Source: Pseudomonadota bacterium
GTDB taxonomy: Bacteria; Pseudomonadota; Gammaproteobacteria; Steroidobacterales; Steroidobacteraceae
NCBI GenBank assembly: GCA_025356075.1
Contig: JANXUT010000029.1
Coordinates: forward strand, 1-64,000
Reading direction: 5' to 3'
DNA: 64,000 bases
Shown: positions 36,208 to 44,983 of the stretch, one piece after another
How positions within the stretch are numbered: the first letter of the stretch is position 1
Layout: each line of letters opens with the position of its first letter
The notes under the pieces: model-generated
Seen by the model: only the letters and a program-made list of their open reading frames with translations
Database searches by the model: none
What the model was told of the DNA's origin: nothing
Translations under genes and position numbers: made by a program

Positions 36208-37856
36208 AGCGCACGTTCAAGGAAAGCGAGGCGGTCGACTTCATCGTCGTCGGCTCCGGCGCCGCGGGCGGCGTCATGGCGCGCGAGCTCAGCGTCGCGG
36301 GATTCAGCGTCGTCGTCCTCGAGCAGGGCCGGCGGTTTGAGGCCAGCGACTTCGAGCACGACGAGCTCAAGTACTGGTTCGCGAACGGCATCACCAACGA
36401 CCCGGCGACGTTTCCGCAGACCTTCCGCAAGACGCCCGCCGACGCGGCGGTGAAATCCGAGCCCGGCCAGTTCAATCCGCTCATGTACGCGCGCATGGTC
36501 GGCGGGAGCAGCGTGCACTTCACCGCGAATTTCTGGCGGCTGCACCCGGTCGATTTCAAGGAACGCAGCCTCCTGGGCGCTATCCCCGGCGCCTCGCTCG
36601 AGGACTGGCCGATCAGCTACGAGGAACTCGAGCCCTACTACGCGAAGGTGGAGTGGGACATCGGCGTCTCGGGTCTCGCCGGCACCCATCCGAACGAGCC
36701 GCATCGCTCGCGCCCCTATCCGATGCCGCCGATGCCGACGAAGTCCTCCGGCGTGCTGCTCGAACGCGGCGCGCGCAAGCTCGGCCTGCACCCGTTCCCC
36801 GCGCCACTCGCCATCGCCTCCGAGCCGTATCGCGGCCGGGCGGCTTGCGTGCACTGCGGCTTCTGCATGGGCTTCGGCTGCGAAGCGCAGGCGAAGTCGA
36901 CGACGCTCTACACGATGATCCCGGAAGCGGAGGCGACCAATCGCTGCGAGATCCGCTCGGGCAGCTACGTCTTCCGGGTCGCGACGAACCCGAAGGGGCG
37001 CGTCAGCGGGGTCCACTACTACGACCTCGACAAGCGCGAGCACTTCCAGCACGCGAAGGCGGTGGTGCTGTGCGCGAACGGCGCCGAAACGCCGCGGCTG
37101 CTGCTCATGTCCGCCAACCCGCAGTTCCCCGACGGGCTGGCCAATTCGAGCGGCACGGTCGGCAAGCACCTCATGTTCAACCAGGGTGGCGGCGCCTACG
37201 GCGTGTTCGAGCACGAGCTCAACGAGTACAAGAGCGTGCAGGTCACGCGGGTCGTGCACGACTTCTACGACGCGGACCCGAAGCGCGGCTTCTATGGCGG
37301 CGGCGGCATCGATGCGCGCATCGGCCCGAATCCGGCGGTCTGGGCGATGAACGGTCCGACGGAACAGAAGTGGGGCAAGGCGTACAAGGACCACTTGCGC
37401 ACGTTCCCGCGCACGATGCTCGCGCAGGGCCATACGACCTCGCTCTCGGTCGAGGCGAACAGCGTCTCGCTCGATCCCGACGTCAAGGACGCCTTCGGCC
37501 TCCCCTCGATCCGCTGCACCTACAAGGATCACCCGGACGATCTTAAGTTCGCGGCGTGGCTGCAGACGCGGGCGGTCGAGATTCTCGACGCGGCGGGGGC
37601 CCAGAAGACCTGGAACGAGACGGTCGCCGAATCCTCGCTCGCGGTGCACCTGCTCGGCACGTGCCGAATGGGCAACGATCCCAAGCGCTCCGTCATCGAC
37701 CGCCACCATCGCACCCACGACGTCCCGAATCTCTTCCTGTGCGATGGCAGCAGCTTCGTGACGAGCGGCCGCGGCCAGCCGACGATGACGATACAGGCGC
37801 TCGCCTTCCGCGCCGCCGAGCACATCGCCCAGGCGGCGCGGCGCGCCGAAATCTGA
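36204..37856 (+). CDS. GMC family FAD-dependent dehydrogenase, large subunit
   Basis: 550 residues. FAD-binding GxGxxG in DFIVVGSGAAGGVMA, then GGSSVHFTANFWRLHP. A Cys cluster CVHCGFCMGFGC sits in mid-protein; in related dehydrogenases such a motif binds an iron-sulfur cluster or structural metal. The C-terminal active-site His region is VHLLGTCRMG and the closing FAD stretch NLFLCDGSSFVTSGRGQPTM. With the Tat subunit it forms a periplasmic sugar or alcohol dehydrogenase. The cytochrome c subunit normally found in the gluconate/sorbitol type is not encoded nearby. Confidence 0.93.
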   Translation: MKRTFKESEAVDFIVVGSGAAGGVMARELSVAGFSVVVLEQGRRFEASDFEHDELKYWFANGITNDPATFPQTFRKTPADAAVKSEPGQFNPLMYARMVGGSSVHFTANFWRLHPVDFKERSLLGAIPGASLEDWPISYEELEPYYAKVEWDIGVSGLAGTHPNEPHRSRPYPMPPMPTKSSGVLLERGARKLGLHPFPAPLAIASEPYRGRAACVHCGFCMGFGCEAQAKSTTLYTMIPEAEATNRCEIRSGSYVFRVATNPKGRVSGVHYYDLDKREHFQHAKAVVLCANGAETPRLLLMSANPQFPDGLANSSGTVGKHLMFNQGGGAYGVFEHELNEYKSVQVTRVVHDFYDADPKRGFYGGGGIDARIGPNPAVWAMNGPTEQKWGKAYKDHLRTFPRTMLAQGHTTSLSVEANSVSLDPDVKDAFGLPSIRCTYKDHPDDLKFAAWLQTRAVEILDAAGAQKTWNETVAESSLAVHLLGTCRMGNDPKRSVIDRHHRTHDVPNLFLCDGSSFVTSGRGQPTMTIQALAFRAAEHIAQAARRAEI

Positions 37857-38051
37857 CCGGGGCGGGGACGCGATGACCGGGCGGCGGGGAATTCGATGGT
37901 TCGGACGAATGGCGCGCAGGCTTTGCGTTCGGCGTTCTGGCGATGACGGCGCTCACGCCCGGCGCTCCGGCGCGCCGCGCGGACAAGGCGCCGCAGCCCG
38001 AGCTGGCCGACATTTTCGGGTACGCGGTGCTGTGCGACCCGTAGCCACTCC

Positions 38052-38486
38052 GTGCCGCTGACACCGTTTCACGTCGCGATCGCGGTCCGGGACATCGGCG
38101 AAGCACGCCGGTTCTATCGCGACGTCGTCGGCTGCTCGGAAGGCCGCAGCGACGTCGATTGGGTGGATTTCAACCTCTACGGCCACCAGCTCGTGTGCCA
38201 CCTGAACCCGGCCCTCGGCCCGGCGGGCAAAATCACCTCTCACTACAATCCGGTCGACGCGCAGAACGTACCCGTCCCACATTGCGGCGTCGTGCTCGAG
38301 ATGGATGCGTGGACCGCGCTCGCGGAGCGGTTTCGCCGCCACGCCGTCGAGTTCGTCATCGAGCCGTCGATCCGATTCCGCGGTGCACCGGGCGAGCAGG
38401 CGACGATGTTCCTGCTGGACCCCTCGGGCAATGCGCTCGAGTTCAAGGCCTTCAAGGACATCGCCGGGCAGCTGTTCGCCACGTGA
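38052..38486 (+). CDS. VOC (glyoxalase-fold) family protein
   Basis: 144 residues, a paired beta-alpha-beta-beta-beta fold: FHVAIAVRDIGEARRFYRDV, LYGHQLVCHLNP, a second module HCGVVLEMDAWTALAERFRR, and FLLDPSGNALEFKAF with the family's closing Glu. His and Glu at the usual metal positions are visible, so it may be a dioxygenase or lyase; the substrate is unknown. The start is GTG. GST follows by 40 bases. In the 195 bases upstream, a frame ending at the TAG at 38042-38044 (ADIFGYAVLCDP) lacks a start and was not called. Confidence 0.85.
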   Translation: MPLTPFHVAIAVRDIGEARRFYRDVVGCSEGRSDVDWVDFNLYGHQLVCHLNPALGPAGKITSHYNPVDAQNVPVPHCGVVLEMDAWTALAERFRRHAVEFVIEPSIRFRGAPGEQATMFLLDPSGNALEFKAFKDIAGQLFAT

Positions 38487-38526
38487 ACGCCTGCGCGGCG
38501 AAGCTCCCTCAGCCGCAAGGACCGAG

Positions 38527-39228
38527 ATGACCGACCTGTCCCAGTTCCCGGTGACGGGCAAGTGGCCCGCCCGCCACCCGGACCGGCTGCAGCTTTATTC
38601 GCTCGCGACGCCGAACGGGGTCAAGGTCTCGATCGCGCTCGAGGAGACGGGCCTGCCCTACGAGGTGCACCGCGTCAGCTTCGATACCGACGACCAGAAG
38701 TCGCTGGAATACCGCTCCCTCAACCCGTACCAGAAGATTCCGGCGATCATCGACCCGAACGGACCCGACGGGTCGCCGCTCGCGTTGTTCGAGTCGGGCG
38801 CCATCCTCCTCTACCTCGCCGAGAAGACCGGGCAGCTTCTGCCGCGCGCCCCCGCCCGGCGCTACGAGACGCTGCAGTGGCTCATGTTCCAGATGGCCGG
38901 CATCGGACCCATGTTCGGGCAGGTCGGCTTCTTCCATAAGTTCGCGGGCAAGGATTTCGAGGACAAGCGGCCGCGCGAGCGCTACGTCGCCGAGTCGCGC
39001 AAGCTGCTCGCGGTGCTCGATGGGCGCCTCGCGGGCCGCGCCTGGCTCATGGGCGATGAATACACCATCGCCGACATCGCGACGTTCCCGTGGGTGCGGA
39101 ACCTCATCGGCTATTACGGCGCGGGCGACCTCGTGGCCTTCGCGGAATTCAAGGAAGTGAACAGGGTCCTCGAGGCGTTCATCGCACGACCTGCGGTCGG
39201 GCGCGGCCTCAGGATCCCGGCCGGCTAG
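38527..39228 (+). CDS. Glutathione S-transferase (Nu/YghU-like)
   Basis: 233 residues. Thioredoxin-like N-domain with YSLATPNGVKVSIALEE, where the TPN is typical of Nu-class enzymes such as YghU/YfcG, then LNPYQKIPAI, FESGAILLYLAE (the E/S-S glutathione motif) and a helical C-domain with DEYTIADIATFPWVRN. Nu-class enzymes reduce disulfides and hydroperoxides using glutathione. GAG in the ACCGAG leader precedes the ATG. It may be co-transcribed with the VOC gene. Confidence 0.9.
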   Translation: MTDLSQFPVTGKWPARHPDRLQLYSLATPNGVKVSIALEETGLPYEVHRVSFDTDDQKSLEYRSLNPYQKIPAIIDPNGPDGSPLALFESGAILLYLAEKTGQLLPRAPARRYETLQWLMFQMAGIGPMFGQVGFFHKFAGKDFEDKRPRERYVAESRKLLAVLDGRLAGRAWLMGDEYTIADIATFPWVRNLIGYYGAGDLVAFAEFKEVNRVLEAFIARPAVGRGLRIPAG

Positions 39229-39320
39229 CGAGTCGGCGGCCCCGCGCCCGAAGGCCGCCGGCCCTCGCCCGCCCGCGAGTATCGTTGAGTCACGCCAACT
39301 GAGTTCGGGGAGAGGGGACC

Positions 39321-40451
39321 ATGCTTACGCGTCGCAACGCGCTACTCATCTCGCTCGCCGGTTGCGCGGCGCCCTGGAGCCTCGTCCGTGCGGCCCTCCC
39401 GCCGGCCTTCGATGGCGAGCGCTACGCGAAGGCGATCGTCATCGACGCGCTCGGCGGCCCGGGCGGCGACGACCCGGATGCGGCGGACGATGCGCCGCTC
39501 GATGCCCGCGCGGTCGCGGACGTCCGTGCCTCGGGGGTCACGGCGGTCAACGTGACGGTGAATGAGGTCGGCAACGCCCCCGGCCGCTTCCAGGAGACGA
39601 TCGCAGGATTCGCCCGCGTCGAGCACGAGCTCGCCGCGCACCCCGATGTCTTCGTCAAGGTACTGCGCGGCCGCGACATCGAGCTTGCGAAGGCGACCGG
39701 CCGCATGGGCCTCATCTTCGGGTTCCAGGATACGAGCGCCCTCGAGGGCGACCTCGCGCGCCTCGCGCTCTTCTACGACCTTGGTCTTCGGATCTCGCAG
39801 CCCACCTACAACCGCCGCAACCTCATGGGCGATGGTTGCCTCGAGGCCGCCGACGGGGGCTTGAGCCAGCTTGGCCGCGAGTTCATCGTCGAGGTGAACC
39901 GGCTCAACATGCTGCTCGATCTCAGCCACGCCGGTCCAAAGACCATCGCCGAGGGCATCGCCGCCTCGAGGGCGCCGATGGCGCTCACCCACACGGGATG
40001 CCGCGCGCTCGTCGACGTCCCGCGCAACACGCACGACAGCTCGCTCAAGGCCCTCGCCGATCGCGGCGGCGTCGCGGGCATCTACTTCATGCCCTTCCTG
40101 CGCGCCTCCGGCCAGCCGCATGCCGAGGACCTCATTCGCCACCTCGAGCACGCCGTCGACGTGTGCGGCGAGGATCACGTCGGCCTCGGCACCGACGGCG
40201 GCATCACGGGACCTGCGCTCACGCCAAAGTACGCCGAGCGCCAGCGCAAGTTCTTCGAGGACCGCACCAAGGCCGGCATCGCGGCACCGGGTGAGGCGGC
40301 TGACATCTACAACCTGGTGCCCGAGTACAACGACCCCAGGCGCTTCAGGACGCTCGCGGACGACCTCGCGCGCCGTGGCTGGACGACGGCGCGGATCGAG
40401 AAGGTCCTCGGGCGCAATTTCGCGCGTCTGTTTACCGAGGTATGGAAGTAG
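39321..40451 (+). CDS. M19-fold protein 3 with most first-zinc ligands missing, exported
   Basis: 376 residues with an N-terminal signal (LTRRNALLISLAGCAAPWSL) that carries twin Arg. The M19 fold is recognisable: YDLGLRISQPTYNRRN, His in LLDLSHAGPKT, His in ALTHTGCRAL, and Asp in GLGTDGGI. The first motif, usually HxD, reads IVIDALGGPG with no His, and the bridging Glu position reads GFQDTSAL (Gln). By eye only part of one metal site remains, so it may be a one-metal enzyme, bind rather than cut peptides, or have a new function. Strong GGGGAGAGGGGA before the ATG. Confidence 0.85.
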   Translation: MLTRRNALLISLAGCAAPWSLVRAALPPAFDGERYAKAIVIDALGGPGGDDPDAADDAPLDARAVADVRASGVTAVNVTVNEVGNAPGRFQETIAGFARVEHELAAHPDVFVKVLRGRDIELAKATGRMGLIFGFQDTSALEGDLARLALFYDLGLRISQPTYNRRNLMGDGCLEAADGGLSQLGREFIVEVNRLNMLLDLSHAGPKTIAEGIAASRAPMALTHTGCRALVDVPRNTHDSSLKALADRGGVAGIYFMPFLRASGQPHAEDLIRHLEHAVDVCGEDHVGLGTDGGITGPALTPKYAERQRKFFEDRTKAGIAAPGEAADIYNLVPEYNDPRRFRTLADDLARRGWTTARIEKVLGRNFARLFTEVWK

Positions 40452-40703
40452 CGGCGGGCGAGCGGCGCCGCGTGGACGATCGTCCGGCCGGTTCGCCTGT
40501 CAAACGAACCCCGTAGCGGGACGCTCAGGAGTGGCGCGGCGATGAGGTGGGGAGTCAGTTCACGGGTGCCCCTCGCCGACGTCGCCGCATTCAGGCTCGA
40601 GGCTCTCGAGACGCCCGCGACGAGCGGGAACGCGCTGACGCTCATCGCGTAGCGCATCCGCCGCCGCAGGCAAGGCGCCTGCGACGACGAACTCGGCCAA
40701 TAC
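40452..40703. other. Convergent intergenic region with a weak hairpin
   Basis: It holds a 7-bp stem (40665-40671 with 40677-40683), possibly a terminator. A 36-codon frame at 40542-40652 (starting MRWGVSSRVPLADV, with AGGAG ten bases upstream) is the only candidate gene; it could be a small peptide or a remnant. Support is too weak to call it. Confidence 0.3.
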
Positions 40704-42161
40704 TCAGGGCCGGGAGGCGGCGAGGCGCTTCATCAGGCGGTAGGTGAATTCAATGTCGTCGTTGAATGCCGTGACGCCGATCCGCTCGTCGCGGCCGTGC
40801 GCGCGGCCATCGTCCAGGTCATCGAAAATCCCGTCGATGCCGTAGCTCGGCATGCCGGCGCTGCGCGAGTAGGCGCTGTCGCTCGCCCCGGGCGACATCT
40901 CCGGCAGCACGATGACTCCCGGCCAGATCTCGTGGGTCACCGCCTCGACGGTTGCGAGGAGCGCGGGGTTGGGCGCCGACTCCGGGCTCGGCCGCGCGGC
41001 CGTGATCGTGCTGATCACGATCGAGGGATCGGCGATCGCATTCCGCAGCGTCGCCGCCACCGATTCCGGCGTCTCACCCGGTATCACGCGGCACTGGATC
41101 GAGGCGCGGGCGCGTTGCGGGAGTGCGTTTTCCGCATGTCCGCCGTCCATCATCGTGGCGGTGCAGGTGGTGCGCAGCATGATGTTCGTCTCGACGTCCG
41201 CCGACAGCCGGCCGATCGCCGCGGCATCGGCGGTACCCGCGGCGATGGCGCTGAAGTCCGCCCGGACGACGCCCTGCTCGAGCTGCGCGCGCCGCGAGAA
41301 GTAGAGCTTCGTCGTCTCGGTGAGGTGGACCGGGAACTTGAGCTGAGAGACGCGCGCGAGCGCGTTCGCGAGCCGATAGATGGGATTGGAGTCGGTTGGC
41401 CTCGAGCTGTGGCCGCCCTTGTCGGTGACGGTTAGCCCGAGCGTCATGAACACCTTTTCGCTAGTCTGCACGGCGACGTAGAGCTTGCGGCCCGCCTTCA
41501 TGCCCGCTTCGCCGCCGTCGGGGTTGATGACGAGGCTGCCATCGATGAGCTCGCGGTGGGTCTTCAGCAGCCAATCCACGCCGTTGGCATCGCCCTCGCT
41601 CTCCTCATCCGCGGTGAAGGCCACGATGATGTCGCGCGCCGGCGGCTTTCCCTCGCGCTTCAGCCGGATGAGGCTGGCGGCCACCGCCGCATCCTGGCCC
41701 TTCATGTCGATCGTGCCGCGCCCATAGAGCCAGCCGTCCTTCTCGGTGAGCTTGAACGGGTCGAAATTCCAGTCCTCCCGCTTCGCTTCCACGACATCGA
41801 GATGGCAGATGTAGAGGATCGGCGCCCCGTGCCCGGCGCCGCGCAGGCGCACCACGAGGTTGCCCTTGGTCGGGTGGTCGGGCGGTGCCAGCAGCACGAC
41901 GTCGGCCGGCGCGAAGCCCTCCGCCAGGAACCGGTCCGCGAGGGACTTCGCGATGACGGTGGAGCCGTGCGCGTGCGTCGAGTTGATCTCGATGAGTTCC
42001 TTGAGGAGATCGCGTCCGAGCGCGCGCGTCGCCTCGGCATCGGCGGCGGCCGGGACAGCTCCCGCGCCAAAGGAGAACAGAGCGAGCATGGCGGCGCCAA
42101 GCGCGACTGGCACCCCGGCGTGGCTACCAACGCTCGGGCAACGGGCAGCGAGATTCTTCAT
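40704..42161 (-). CDS. M20 family metallopeptidase, exported, canonical metal site
   Basis: 485 residues with a signal peptide (VPVALGAAMLALFSFGAGAVPAAA). The complete M20 ligand set is visible: His and Asp in YICHLDVVEA, bridging Asp in GRGTIDMKGQ, catalytic Glu pair in TADEESEG, Asp in VINPDGGE, and the final His in GRAHGRDERIG. The lid/dimerisation domain has GGHSSRPTDSNPIYRLANAL. It is probably a periplasmic carboxypeptidase or aminoacylase, the intact counterpart of the altered M20 at 12.9 kb. AGGAA lies seven bases before the ATG. Confidence 0.93.
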   Translation of the reverse strand: MKNLAARCPSVGSHAGVPVALGAAMLALFSFGAGAVPAAADAEATRALGRDLLKELIEINSTHAHGSTVIAKSLADRFLAEGFAPADVVLLAPPDHPTKGNLVVRLRGAGHGAPILYICHLDVVEAKREDWNFDPFKLTEKDGWLYGRGTIDMKGQDAAVAASLIRLKREGKPPARDIIVAFTADEESEGDANGVDWLLKTHRELIDGSLVINPDGGEAGMKAGRKLYVAVQTSEKVFMTLGLTVTDKGGHSSRPTDSNPIYRLANALARVSQLKFPVHLTETTKLYFSRRAQLEQGVVRADFSAIAAGTADAAAIGRLSADVETNIMLRTTCTATMMDGGHAENALPQRARASIQCRVIPGETPESVAATLRNAIADPSIVISTITAARPSPESAPNPALLATVEAVTHEIWPGVIVLPEMSPGASDSAYSRSAGMPSYGIDGIFDDLDDGRAHGRDERIGVTAFNDDIEFTYRLMKRLAASRP

Positions 42162-42478
42162 CCGGACATTCCTTGATGGTGTCGTAGCCGGGGCGGCGGG
42201 CGATTAGATGCGCCGACGAGGCGGGGCGGGCGCCGATTATGGCGTGTGCCGGTGCGCCCCGGTGCCGCACGCCGCCGGGACGGCTCGACGCTCGTCGTTC
42301 ACGGCGGAAGGGCACGCTCAAGCCATTGATTCGCAAGCGTCGGCGCGGCGCCGTTCCCGACGGTCGGCCCGGCGGCACGCTGGCGAATCCACTGCACAGC
42401 GCAACGAGTGCGGCTACGCTCCGGGGAGGGAATCGGCAGGCACCTGCCGCAACCCGCCCTGGTTGTCCGGAGCCCTCC
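42162..42478. other. Divergent promoter region
   Basis: I see no gene. The region separates the M20 gene and the secreted hydrolase gene. The hydrolase frame stays open back to 42239, but that stretch lacks family resemblance and lies before a clear Shine-Dalgarno (GGAG at 42469-42472). Confidence 0.4.
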
Positions 42479-43984
42479 ATGCCGATTGACGTTCGCGTGC
42501 ACGTTCGCCGAGCCTCGCGAGCCGTGCTGGCCATCGTCCTCGCGGGAACGGTCGCGACCGCGACCGCTGCAACATTCGACCTCTGCGTCCGCGGCACCTC
42601 GCTCGAGGAGACCCGCACGGCGCGCCTGCACCTCACCGTCGCCGGGGCCGATGTCGCCGAGGCGGCGCCGAGGCTCGGCGCACATCTCGCGAACCGCCGC
42701 TTCTGGGAGCGCCACGCGGAGGAAGTCTATGGCGCCGCCTACGATCCGGAAGTCTGCGGCGAGGCCGTCGCCGAATCGTTCGAGCTTGGCGTCACCGTCA
42801 CGGCGGATGAGCTGCCCGGGCTCCTCGCTGAGCTCGCCCGCGACCCGGGCGCCGGACCGATGCCACTGCTCGAGCGCGTGCTCGGGACCGCGCCTCGGCG
42901 GACGCCGGCGCTCGCTCACACCAAGGAACTGAGTGACGGGACACCGGAAGTCGGCGATGCCGTCCTCGACGCGAACGGCAGGCTCCGCTACCACACCGTG
43001 CGCGTGTACTACGCGACCGACCGGAAGAGCACCGGCGATGCGTCGCCCGATGAACATTTCGGCGGCGAGCGGGGCGCGCTCGGCTACGGTGTCGTGAACG
43101 TCGGGCTGCCCAAATCCCACGCCGTCGGCCAGCTCGAGGCGCCCTCCATCCTCAGGCTCGAGTTCACCGCCGATCCCGACAAGCACGTGATGCTCGAGTC
43201 ACTGAAGGCGATGGACCTGGGCGCGTGGCGCGCCGAGGTCGCCAAGCACGCGGTTGAGCTCGGCAATCCCGGGATCCTCGTGTTCGTGCACGGCTACAAC
43301 TCGAGCTTCTCCGACGGCGCGCGCCGCGCCGCGCAGCTCGCCTTTGACCTGAAGTTCGCCGGCTCGACGGTGCTCTTCTCCTGGCCGTCGCGGGCGGCGA
43401 CGCTCGAGTACACCGTCGATGAGCAGTCCGCCGAATGGTCGGTGCCGGACATGAAGGATGTGCTCGCGGGGCTTGCGACGCTCGCACCCAATACCCCGAT
43501 CTACGTCATTGCGCACAGCATGGGCAACCGGGTCTTCACGCGGGGCTTCAAGGCGCTGCTGGCCGAGGATCCCGCCAAGCGGCTCCCGTTCAAGCAGCTC
43601 GTGCTCGCGGCGCCCGACATCGATGCGGATGTCTTCAAGCGTGAGATCGCCCCGGCGATCCTCGGTCAGGGCCCGCGCGTCACGCTGTATGCCTCGAGCA
43701 ATGACAAGGCACTTGCCGCCTCGCGCGGCGTCCACGGCGGGTACTTGCGGCTCGGTGAAAGCGGCAAGGACATCGTCGTGCTCGCCGGCCTCGACACCGT
43801 CGATGCCTCCGGCGTCAGCACCGAGTTCCTCGGTCACTCGTACTTCGGCGACAGCGACACCGTGATGTCCGACTTGAAGTACGTCATCCGCAAGAGCCTG
43901 CCACCCGAGCAGCGCGAGCGGTTCGCACTCGAGCGCGTGAGGAATGCGGCGATCGGCCTGTACTGGCGCTTCAAGGGCACCTGA
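42479..43984 (+). CDS. Exported DUF900-type alpha/beta hydrolase
   Basis: 501 residues. A signal peptide (RASRAVLAIVLAGTVATATAA) is followed by about 150 residues of unknown fold, then the DUF900 domain: RVYYATDRKSTGD, ILVFVHGYNSSFSDGARRA (oxyanion hole His-Gly), LFSWPSRAA, nucleophile Ser in VIAHSMGNRVFTRG, Asp in LAAPDIDADVF, and a late His in EFLGHSYFGDS. It is probably a periplasmic esterase or lipase of unknown substrate. GGAG six bases before the ATG. It converges with the minus-strand half of the caspase island. Confidence 0.88.
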   Translation: MPIDVRVHVRRASRAVLAIVLAGTVATATAATFDLCVRGTSLEETRTARLHLTVAGADVAEAAPRLGAHLANRRFWERHAEEVYGAAYDPEVCGEAVAESFELGVTVTADELPGLLAELARDPGAGPMPLLERVLGTAPRRTPALAHTKELSDGTPEVGDAVLDANGRLRYHTVRVYYATDRKSTGDASPDEHFGGERGALGYGVVNVGLPKSHAVGQLEAPSILRLEFTADPDKHVMLESLKAMDLGAWRAEVAKHAVELGNPGILVFVHGYNSSFSDGARRAAQLAFDLKFAGSTVLFSWPSRAATLEYTVDEQSAEWSVPDMKDVLAGLATLAPNTPIYVIAHSMGNRVFTRGFKALLAEDPAKRLPFKQLVLAAPDIDADVFKREIAPAILGQGPRVTLYASSNDKALAASRGVHGGYLRLGESGKDIVVLAGLDTVDASGVSTEFLGHSYFGDSDTVMSDLKYVIRKSLPPEQRERFALERVRNAAIGLYWRFKGT

Positions 43985-44007
43985 GAGGGGCCCCGGCGCC
44001 TCGCCCG

Positions 44008-44961
44008 CTACGGCAGCGGCAGGTTCGAGATGATCGCCGCCTCTATCATGAGGCGCGCACGCCGCTCGGTCGTGAGCGGAAAGAGCTGCGACAAGAGCGC
44101 CAGCGTCGCGGGCGGCGTGCCGATCTCCGCGGCACTCACGGTCAAATCCACGCGGCCGAAGTCGCGGCTGCGGTCGACATCGACCGAAACCGGCACGATC
44201 GGCACGCGCCGGCCACCCATCACGTCGGTCGGGTAGTACTTCGTGAAGGGACCGGTGCCAAGGTCGATCGATTCGGTCGCGATCGTCAGGTCGAACACCG
44301 TCCCCTGGTGCCCGACCATCGCGTCCCGCCAGACGGCATCCGCCTTGACCGAGATCGCGACGCCGTAGTGACCCGTCGCGCTACGCGCCGTCGCCTTGGC
44401 GACGTAGAGCCTAAGCGGCCTGAGCACGATCGCATCGCGCTGGGTATCGAGAGCGATGCCGGCGACGACATCGAGCGCGACGTCGGCGCCGCCCGCTGCG
44501 TTCGGCTGCAGGCGCACGAAATGCAGGCACTGGTAGCGGCTCTCGAGGTGCCCGGAACCGGCGGCGGCGGGGCTGCCACGGTAATAGTCGAGCCGTTCGT
44601 TGCGCTCCGAGATCGCCGTGTACTTGGCGATCTCCGCGCGCACCCGGTCGGCGACCTTCTCGAGCGTCATGCTCAGGATCTGGCCGAAGAACTCCATCAG
44701 AAGGCCCTTGTCGGTGGCCGCGCGCTGGGCCTCGCCGTTCGAGCAGAACTGGACGAGCGAGCGCTCCGCGACGCTGTCCATGTCGACCGACTGGAGCCGC
44801 CGCTCGGCGAGCAGGCGAACGGCGTCGCGTCCCTCGATGAACGTGAGCTCGGTCTGCATCGGCGGCAGCGGTATCGTCACGGTCTCGGCGAGGACGGGCG
44901 CGGCCACGGCGATGCTCGCGGCGATCGCCGCCGAGCTCAGGATCGAGGTTCGCATCATCAC
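44008..44961 (-). CDS. Exported protein of unknown function in the caspase operon
   Basis: 317 residues with a Sec signal (SILSSAAIAASIAVAAPVLAE). I do not recognise a family. The mature part starts VTIPLPPMQTELTFIEGRDA, has one Cys pair (VQFCSNGEA and YQCLHFVRL) that could form a disulfide, and its second half is strand-rich (AVWRDAMVGHQGTVFDLTIA, VPIVPVSVDVDRSRDFGRVD). No membrane helix after the signal. It lies 22 bases after the caspase-like gene on the same strand, so it is probably co-expressed as a partner, substrate or inhibitor; that is inference from position alone. Confidence 0.75.
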   Translation of the reverse strand: MMMRTSILSSAAIAASIAVAAPVLAETVTIPLPPMQTELTFIEGRDAVRLLAERRLQSVDMDSVAERSLVQFCSNGEAQRAATDKGLLMEFFGQILSMTLEKVADRVRAEIAKYTAISERNERLDYYRGSPAAAGSGHLESRYQCLHFVRLQPNAAGGADVALDVVAGIALDTQRDAIVLRPLRLYVAKATARSATGHYGVAISVKADAVWRDAMVGHQGTVFDLTIATESIDLGTGPFTKYYPTDVMGGRRVPIVPVSVDVDRSRDFGRVDLTVSAAEIGTPPATLALLSQLFPLTTERRARLMIEAAIISNLPLP

Positions 44962-44983
44962 CCTCCGTCGGACTCGCGCCCGG

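Noticed and set aside
37873-38061. 62-codon frame between the GMC and VOC genes
   Set aside because: Arg-rich, no ribosome site. A second frame ending ADIFGYAVLCDP looks more protein-like but has no start codon after its upstream stop, so neither was called.
40542-40652. 36-codon frame MRWGVSSRVPLADV...
   Set aside because: It has an AGGAG ten bases upstream but no family and no coding context; recorded only in the intergenic entry.
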